DNA of 12,575 nt, taken from NCBI GenBank assembly GCA_947054185.1, contig CAMRVW010000053.1, positions 1 to 12,575 on the forward strand. The letters run 5' to 3'. The stretch is from an uncultured Rikenellaceae bacterium. GTDB taxonomy: Bacteria > Bacteroidota > Bacteroidia > Bacteroidales > Rikenellaceae. The position numbers and the translations under genes are program-made. The notes under the pieces were generated by a model that did not search any database, was not told the origin of the DNA, and worked only from the letters and a program-made list of their open reading frames with translations. This document shows, in pieces, positions 8,306 through 12,575 of this stretch; within the stretch, counting starts at the first letter, position 1; each line of letters starts with the position of its first letter.

Positions 8306-8503
8306 GGTTACGTCACACTTCGTTTGTCGGGGTGTCACGGGCATCTTTTCAAATAGCCTGTCCCGCTATAAGGCATCACAACCGATAACACGCGTACAGC
8401 CACATGGACGTCCGTTTCCGAGCAAGCCGTTTCACAGACAATCAAGAATCAGAATGGAATCAGTGCCCCTCTGGTAAGAATCAAAGAACCAAAGTATTAA
8501 TAT

Positions 8504-8722
8504 TTAGCGGACACAACCCACGCTATTGCCGAGCTGCTTAGTGTTACCATTGTGCATGTCCAAACCACTGCTATCGAAGAACATGATGTATGCGTCGTTA
8601 GAACCGTCAACAACTGACGACCAATAGCGCCCGTACTCACCCGCGGAGTACAACGTACCGGATGAGCCACGGTTCCCGACAGCGGGGAACTCAACCGAAT
8701 TATATGAATTGGTTTTCTGTCC
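8504..8722 (-). pseudogene. C-terminal fragment of a FISUMP-domain protein
   Basis: The minus-strand frame ending with TAA at 8504-8506 encodes about 72 residues without an internal stop: SYNSVEFPAVGNRGSSG, TLYSAGEYGRYWSS, SNDAYIMFFDSSGLDMHNG, ending NSVGCVR. This is the usual C-terminal end of FISUMP domains (pattern FPAAGYR...YWSS...AYxxxFxSS...VRCVR). An in-frame TGA at 8723-8725 closes the frame upstream. The first half of the domain (the CPxGYRLPT core) is missing, and the preceding 115 bases carry phased A-tracts rather than coding sequence. It is therefore a fragment: a decayed gene, or a silent cassette that could donate sequence to a complete gene. It is not the missing part of the fragment at 1-187 in any contiguous sense, since that gene continues off the left edge. 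Family call firm; biological status unknown. Confidence 0.72.
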
Positions 8723-8789
8723 TCATGTTTCCTCGCGAGGCATGCTTTTTACCTCGTACGGCTTTAGGACGATAGTATCTTGCGCGAGA

Positions 8790-8821
8790 TTTTGAAGCGA
8801 CTGTTTTTGTCCGAAGTTTTC
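8790..8821 (-). repeat. 15-bp-phased A-tracts before the FISUMP C-terminal fragment
   Basis: On the minus strand CAAAAACAGTCGCTT is followed directly by CAAAATCTCGCGCAA, so the CAAAA tracts (8805-8809 and 8790-8794) are exactly 15 bases apart; a further GAAAA (8817-8821) is 12 bases away. The ACAAAAACAGTCG string also occurs in the tract group at 8966-9001. Nothing else is recognised in 8723-8837. Confidence 0.55.
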
Positions 8822-8847
8822 ACCCCGCATGGTCTTTGTTTCCGGCA

Positions 8848-9046
8848 GGGCGGCTGAGGCACGAGGCCTGGGCGGGCCGACCCTCCCAGCGGGCTTTTGT
8901 GCGGGAGGCTGTGCTTCGCGACTTTTGATGTCGCACTATTTCGTCGTAAGGTCTTGACACCTATTTTTTGTCCCGACTGTTTTTGTGCATCGCAGTTTTG
9001 TCCGCAGGGCTTCTGTTACGACATGGCTTTTGTGCCTCAGCCGCCC
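8848..9046. repeat. 15-bp inverted tag bounding about 170 bp
   Basis: GGGCGGCTGAGGCAC at 8848-8862 and its exact reverse complement GTGCCTCAGCCGCCC at 9032-9046 bound 8863-9031. The same tag, in the 8848 orientation and with the same CGGCA before it, is at 191-205. It marks the downstream edge of the repeat next to both FISUMP fragments. No gene is supported between the arms. Confidence 0.75.
8966..9001 (-). repeat. 15-bp-phased A-tract repeat at the end of array R5
   Basis: On the minus strand ACAAAA starts three successive 15-mers: ACAAAACTGCGATGC, ACAAAAACAGTCGGG, ACAAAAAATAGGTGT (plus-strand TTTTGT at 8996-9001, 8981-8986 and 8966-8971). Apart from the A-tract the units are not identical, so the spacing is better conserved than the sequence. 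The same period follows arrays R2 and R3. Confidence 0.65.
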
Positions 9047-9047
9047 C

Positions 9048-9281
9048 TCTTTGTCATCCACCACGCCCGAACATCATCACGCCATCGGCCCCCCAGGAGG
9101 CCCGTAACCCCGTTTGGCAATTATAGTTTAGTGACTTGGGCACCCAACTGCCGCCCAAGACCCTCCCCGCCTTGCCTCCCAGGCTCGGCCCGTGGCTCCG
9201 TCAGGCCAAAGGCACGCCACCCCAGCCAATCCAAGGTGCCGCCCGTCTTTGTCATCCACCACGCCCGAACATCATCACGCC
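9048..9281. repeat. 36-bp identical direct repeat within array R5
   Basis: The 36 bases at 9048-9083 (starting TCTTTGTCATCCACCACGCC and ending ACATCATCACGCC) recur without change at 9246-9281. Neighbouring parts of the two units are much less alike, which points to recent duplication or gene conversion of this short module. Confidence 0.9.
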
Positions 9282-9388
9282 CTCGACCTCCACGCCGATG
9301 CGGCCGACCTGCGGTCGGCCCACACCGCGGTCTGAGGAACGAAAACCGCACACAAATTCCTTGTTCCCGGGACGAGGCAACGAGTCCC

Positions 9389-9510
9389 GAGCGGAACGGA
9401 GCCTGCGGAGGGCCGCAACCCGCACAGCAATATATATCGCAGTGAATTAGGCGGTGGAAGTGAAACACCTGACTTTCCCGCCTCTGCCCTCCGCAGGCTC
9501 CGTTCCGCTC
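9389..9510. repeat. 25-bp perfect inverted repeat around the anchor of one unit
   Basis: The bases at 9389-9413 (GAGCGGAACGGAGCCTGCGG then AGGGC) are the exact reverse complement of 9486-9510. The 72 bases between them contain the conserved TATATATTGC anchor. In other units only about 8 bp of this pairing exist (CGGAGGGC with GCCCTCCG). Confidence 0.92.
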
Positions 9511-9627
9511 TCCGACACACTGCTATTTTGCCGTCTGCCAACTTTGTTTGCTGTATTGCTTCCTCGCCTTTTCCTGCGAGCGACCATGGCCCATGTTTGA
9601 TATCCTTTAGGCATAAAGCCCAGGGCC

Positions 9628-9688
9628 AAAAACGGATGTGCCATAAATGTGTGAGACTTTTGTCGAAACACATTTATGACACATCCGT
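9628..9688 (-). terminator. Long stem-loop, probable terminator for deoC
   Basis: The arms 9632-9652 and 9668-9688 pair over 21 positions with a single mismatch (ACGGATGTG, mismatch, CATAAATGTGT), with a 15-base loop. On the minus strand the stem is followed by TTTT, so a transcript from deoC would meet a hairpin plus U-tract about 130 bases after the stop codon. The stem is less GC-rich than usual, so termination is an inference. Confidence 0.5.
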
Positions 9689-9724
9689 AATTTATTCCTT
9701 AGTTGTTCCTCAATATCTCAAATC

Positions 9725-9739
9725 GGGGTCCGTGACCCC
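9725..9739. other. Short GC-rich hairpin downstream of deoC
   Basis: GGGGTC-CGT-GACCCC is a perfect 6-bp stem with a 3-base loop, about 80 bases after the deoC stop. There is no T-tract beside it. It may help termination or protect the 3' end of the mRNA. Confidence 0.3.
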
Positions 9740-9818
9740 TCCCCCGGAAGGGCCGCCGGAGGCAGTTTCAGCAAAAAACGGCAGTGCCCGCAAACCAATA
9801 ACGGCAGCGCCACGTCAG

Positions 9819-10640
9819 TTATACCAGCTTGCCAAGCAGAGAGCTTGAGCCTATTCTGAAAAACTCGGGGGTGACATACTCCTTGCCGAGTATTGTCTCC
9901 GTTATGGCAAGATAGAGCATGGCATCTTGGGGTGACGATATGCCGCCGGCAAACTTGACTCCCGCCATGTGTCCCGAGGCCTCGCGGTGATCTTTGACGG
10001 CCAGGCACATGACCACGGCAGCCTCGGGGGTCACGCCGCCAAGGTTTTTGCCCGTGGAGCTTTTGACGAAGTCGGCGCCTCCGTCCAACGCCACCACACA
10101 GGCGTTGTATATCTCGTCGAGGCTATCGAAAGAGGCCGTCTCTATGATTACCTTGAGGGAGACATCGTCGTCGAGCTCCTCTTTTATTATGCGCACCTCG
10201 CTCGATGCCTCGTCATGGCGCCCCATGCGCACCGCCCCTATGTCGAGCACCATGTCTATCTCGTCGGCGCCGTTTTCCATGGCCATGGAGCATTCAAGCA
10301 TCTTAACCTCGGGATATGTCTGCCCCGTGGGGAAACATCCCGCCACCGAGCATATGGCCACAGGCTCGTCGCCCAGCTCTATGCCCACGCTTTCGACAAA
10401 AAGGGGCGATGTACATACCGAGGCGGGCATCACACCGGCCTTGCGACATTTTGCAAGCATGTCGGCGGTGAAGGCGCGCACACTCTCGTGAGAGTCGGTG
10501 ACCGACAGGGTGGTGTGGTCTATGAGCGGCACCAGACGGGCAGGCAAATCGGACGTTGGCATGGTGCGCGACAGCCTTTGGGCCGCCTCTATGGTGCGGG
10601 TGACTTCACTTGTGGTTATGTGTCGTGTCAAACTTGGCAT
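9819..10640 (-). CDS. deoC: Deoxyribose-phosphate aldolase
   Basis: A 273-residue cytosolic class I aldolase that splits 2-deoxy-D-ribose 5-phosphate into acetaldehyde and glyceraldehyde 3-phosphate, allowing deoxynucleosides to be used for carbon and energy. Family landmarks are LIDHTTLS (39-46), GCFPTGQ (101-107), ADEIDMVLDIGA (125-136) with catalytic Asp129, LKVIIET (162-168), ADFVKSSTGKN (189-199) with the Schiff-base Lys193, and VKFAGGIS (228-235) with the second active-site Lys229. All catalytic residues known from E. coli DeoC are present. The start is the ATG at 10638-10640; the frame is open to 10799, but that stretch contains this gene's promoter and has no family similarity. It stands alone, without other deo genes, and is transcribed divergently from the SGNH hydrolase. 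Confidence 0.95.
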   Translation of the reverse strand: MPSLTRHITTSEVTRTIEAAQRLSRTMPTSDLPARLVPLIDHTTLSVTDSHESVRAFTADMLAKCRKAGVMPASVCTSPLFVESVGIELGDEPVAICSVAGCFPTGQTYPEVKMLECSMAMENGADEIDMVLDIGAVRMGRHDEASSEVRIIKEELDDDVSLKVIIETASFDSLDEIYNACVVALDGGADFVKSSTGKNLGGVTPEAAVVMCLAVKDHREASGHMAGVKFAGGISSPQDAMLYLAITETILGKEYVTPEFFRIGSSSLLGKLV

Positions 10641-10726
10641 AATTGATGTTGTGTTATGTCGGTGGCTCTGTGTCGCCCTGACGCAATAGGCGCGGGCGGC
10701 TTGCCGGGTATGGATGATTATAGAAA

Positions 10727-10734
10727 CAAAAGTA
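10727..10734 (-). promoter_or_regulatory. Promoter -7 element of deoC
   Basis: On the minus strand TACTTTTG matches the Bacteroides TAnnTTTG element exactly. Transcription would begin near 10720, giving a leader of about 80 bases. No good TTTG partner lies 19-21 bases upstream, so the assignment rests on one element. Confidence 0.42.
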
Positions 10735-10745
10735 ATAAATTTTTC

Positions 10746-10773
10746 TTTGGAATTAAAAATCGGACTATCTTTG
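10746..10773 (+). promoter_or_regulatory. Promoter of the SGNH hydrolase gene
   Basis: TATCTTTG at 10766-10773 matches TAnnTTTG exactly, with TTTG at 10746-10749. The 16-base gap is shorter than the usual 19-21, but the region is strongly AT-rich. Transcription would start near 10780, about 70 bases before the ATG. It sits immediately beside the opposing deoC promoter. Confidence 0.45.
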
Positions 10774-10852
10774 TCTTTACCGACAGGCCGCGACCACATG
10801 GCCGTCCTGCGCTGACGGGGCTGTCGGCCCGCATATTTAAAAAACGCGAAAT

Positions 10853-12298
10853 ATGTATCGAGGCAATCGAAACTATATTTTTCACACCACGCTTATCACC
10901 TTCATGGTGATTGCCATACTCATGGTGATACGTCTTATCCCGTCGTTCGACTTTTTGGGGCAGGGGTTTCGCCGTGCCGACATTGTCTCTGACGTCGTGG
11001 CCAAAGAGGGGGTCGACCGCACAGCTCCTGCCGCTCATGCCGACACTGTGGCAGAGCGCGCCAAGAGCGTGGTCAAGGCTCCCGCACCTGTCAAGGTCAA
11101 GGCCGACAGCCTCTCGTCGCATAAGCCGTCATCACCCGGGCCGTCTGCCGGCGACACCTCGGCCGTCAAGAGCCCCGCACCCAAGAAGGCCCCCAAGGTG
11201 ACGCCGATAGAAGATTTTTCTGCCGACGGCAGTGCGCTCGATGCTTTTCGCGCCGCCATGTCGCGAAGCAAGAACAGGGTGGTGCGCATAGGTTTCGTGG
11301 GCGACTCGTTCATAGAGGGCGACCTTCTGACGGGCGATCTGCGCGAGTATCTGCAACGTCGTTGCGGCGGCACGGGAGTGGGTTACGTGCCTGTGACATC
11401 GCCCGTCTCCAAGTTGAGGCGCACTGTTGGTCACACATATTCGGGTTGGAAGAGTTACTCCATAAAGAAGCGCAACGGAGCGGCGCTCGACACCTGTTTC
11501 ATGCTCTCGGGCTCCATATCGGTGCCTATAGACGACAATGCCACCGTCACCTATCGTGTCACCAATGCCAAGAGTTGTCTTAAGGATGTCCGCCAGGTTG
11601 ATTTTTTCTTCATAAACAGAGGCAATACCGTCATATATGCAACCGTCAACGACTCCACCGGCATGGTCTTTACGCCGCCCTCCGACCCTATGATACAGAA
11701 GGTGACCATATCGTCGCCCGTTGCAGTGTCGAGCGTGAGGTTCGACTTTGAAAATGTCGAGGGCTTTTATGCCTATGGCGCATCGTTGCACGGCGCTTAC
11801 GGTGTGCAGGTCGACAATTTCGCCGACCGCGGCAGCTCGGGGTTGCAGATGTCAAAGCTGACAGTGGCGCAGAACAACCGTTTCAACCGTCTCAACCCCT
11901 ATGACCTTATAATAATAGAGTACGGGCTTAATGTGGTGGCCTCGGGAACGATGCGTTACACCTCTTTCGAAGATCGCATGAGCGCCATAGTCTCCAATAT
12001 CAAGGCGTGTTATCCCGGTGCCTCCATCATAGTGATGGGCCTTAGCGACCGAAGCAGCAATCAGGACGGCGACTATCGCACCATGCCCGAGGTCAAGGCC
12101 ATGATAAAGCATCAGCGCGCGATAGCCCGCAAGGCAGGAGTGGCTTACTGGGATACCTTCACCGCTATGGGTGGAGAAAACAGCATGACCGAGTTTGTCG
12201 ATAAGAACTGGGCGTCGAAAGATTATACCCACGTCTCGGCCCGAGGTGCATCGGTGATAGCTCGCCGGCTCTCGGAAGCCTTGCTCGAAACACTGTAA
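10853..12298 (+). CDS. Membrane-anchored SGNH hydrolase, peptidoglycan O-acetylesterase-like (Ape1/PatB type)
   Basis: A 481-residue protein with one N-terminal membrane segment (about 8-30, IFHTTLITFMVIAILMVIRL), a Pro/Ala/Lys-rich linker (about 55-118) and an SGNH esterase domain facing the periplasm. Catalytic blocks are GFVGDSFIEGD (nucleophile Ser152), DRGSSG (Gly327), IIEYGLN (Asn360) and KDYTH (Asp457, His460). Block I is separated from block II by about 130 residues rich in beta-strand patterns (about 190-310), like the non-catalytic insertion in Ape1-type esterases that remove O-acetyl groups from peptidoglycan MurNAc. The C-terminal run WDTFTAMGGENSM is also typical of that group. 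Related Bacteroidetes genes often lie beside an MBOAT O-acetyltransferase; none is present here. The ATG at 10853 is preceded by AAAAAACGCGAAAT. Esterase class is sure; a peptidoglycan substrate is likely but unproven, and another polysaccharide is possible. Confidence 0.87.
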   Translation: MYRGNRNYIFHTTLITFMVIAILMVIRLIPSFDFLGQGFRRADIVSDVVAKEGVDRTAPAAHADTVAERAKSVVKAPAPVKVKADSLSSHKPSSPGPSAGDTSAVKSPAPKKAPKVTPIEDFSADGSALDAFRAAMSRSKNRVVRIGFVGDSFIEGDLLTGDLREYLQRRCGGTGVGYVPVTSPVSKLRRTVGHTYSGWKSYSIKKRNGAALDTCFMLSGSISVPIDDNATVTYRVTNAKSCLKDVRQVDFFFINRGNTVIYATVNDSTGMVFTPPSDPMIQKVTISSPVAVSSVRFDFENVEGFYAYGASLHGAYGVQVDNFADRGSSGLQMSKLTVAQNNRFNRLNPYDLIIIEYGLNVVASGTMRYTSFEDRMSAIVSNIKACYPGASIIVMGLSDRSSNQDGDYRTMPEVKAMIKHQRAIARKAGVAYWDTFTAMGGENSMTEFVDKNWASKDYTHVSARGASVIARRLSEALLETL

Positions 12299-12438
12299 GG
12301 GGGCTTTGCATGGCGGCGGTATTTTGCGCGGGCCACGTACTTTTGTTCCAAAAAAGTGTCGGCGGAAGCGTGGGTGGGTGACATCGCAACGGCGTCGGGC
12401 GTGAATGGAAAAGTGTCAAATGATAAAACGATAATATA

Positions 12439-12537
12439 ATGAACGAAGATTTGCGTATCGCTCACTCGGTTGAGCTTCAGCCCATCACAGAGGTGGCGGC
12501 GCGTCTGGGCATCGATGGGCCGACGCAGGGGTGTTAA
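12439..12537 (+). pseudogene. fhs: Start of formate-tetrahydrofolate ligase, losing homology near the window edge
   Basis: The first 25 codons read MNEDLRIAHSVELQPITEVA then ARLGI, the usual N-terminus of formate-tetrahydrofolate ligase (10-formyl-THF synthetase, normally about 555 residues). From 12514 the sequence no longer matches the family, and a TAA follows at 12535-12537. The last 40 bases include an A8 run and C-rich low complexity, as often seen at error-prone sequence ends. Shifting the frame by one base yields GVKAKGKQ, faintly like the YGxYKAK stretch that normally follows. A real disruption cannot be separated from sequence error here. A TAnnTTTG match (TACTTTTG, 12338-12345) about 95 bases upstream could be its promoter. 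Confidence 0.6.
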
Positions 12538-12575
12538 AGCCAAGGGCAAACAAAAAAAACCCCCACCCCGAAGAA

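Larger units (their letters stand above)
9045..9515 (-). repeat. Intergenic mosaic repeat array (R5), two units
   Basis: Located downstream of deoC and in the same sense as deoC. On the minus strand the first unit has its 5' arm at 9486-9497, the anchor CGATATATATTGCTGTGCGG near 9415-9437, TGTGCGGTTTTCGTTCCTCAG and the palindrome GGCCGACC-GCA-GGTCGGCC at 9302-9320. The second, more diverged unit has its arm at about 9174-9186 (GAGCCTGGGAGGC) and the anchor AACTATAATTGCC near 9115-9127, the same diverged anchor as in the middle unit of R3. No gene is supported in 9045-9631; 9516-9631 shows nothing recognisable. Confidence 0.82.

Noticed and set aside
9773..9800. Terminator close to the deoC stop (weak CGG/CCG stem followed by TTTTTT on the minus strand)
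   Set aside because: Only a 3-bp stem can be drawn; the longer stem at 9632-9688 is more convincing.
9819..10799. A longer deoC start giving 326 residues
   Set aside because: The extra 53 residues contain the promoter element at 10727-10734 and have no aldolase similarity; the ATG at 10640 gives the normal family length.

Overview
The window looks like a chromosomal piece of a fairly GC-rich member of the Bacteroidales, plausibly Muribaculaceae-like (inference). The reasons are Bacteroidetes-type promoters (TTTG and TAnnTTTG instead of -35/-10 boxes), A-rich starts without Shine-Dalgarno sites, frequent ATA isoleucine codons, and the gene families present. No rRNA, tRNA, CRISPR array, integrase, transposase or reverse transcriptase was seen.

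Layout. 1-187 (-): piece of a FISUMP (Fibrobacter succinogenes major paralogous) domain protein running off the left edge. 563-2761 (+): TonB-dependent outer-membrane receptor with a good promoter at 487-517. 3955-5214 (+): MFS permease resembling RhtX/FptX siderophore or AmpG-like importers. 6293-7654 (+): HemG/HemY-type protoporphyrinogen oxidase. 8504-8722 (-): C-terminal fragment of a second FISUMP protein. 9819-10640 (-): deoxyribose-phosphate aldolase (deoC). 10853-12298 (+): membrane-anchored SGNH hydrolase resembling peptidoglycan O-acetylesterases, divergent from deoC. 12439-12537 (+): first codons of formate-tetrahydrofolate ligase (fhs), which lose homology after about 25 residues close to the right edge.

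Functional reading. Receptor, permease and porphyrin oxidase lie in order on one strand and could form a route that brings a siderophore or a tetrapyrrole across both membranes and, for a porphyrinogen, oxidises it towards heme. They are separated by about 1.1-1.2 kb each, so this is not a compact operon.

The unusual part is the non-coding DNA. About 3.5 kb between the genes is a mosaic of a repeat about 305-345 bp long, with ten recognisable copies (191-360, 2781-3760, 5215-6130, 7748-8305, 9045-9515). It can form several hairpins, two of which compete for the same bases. The copies lie in the sense direction downstream of the receptor, permease, oxidase and aldolase genes. Three arrays end in A-tracts spaced exactly 15 bp apart, as does the segment before the FISUMP C-terminal fragment. 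Both FISUMP fragments lie downstream of a minus-strand copy through the same 15-bp tag. I do not recognise this repeat as a named RNA or mobile element; it is the best candidate here for something undescribed.
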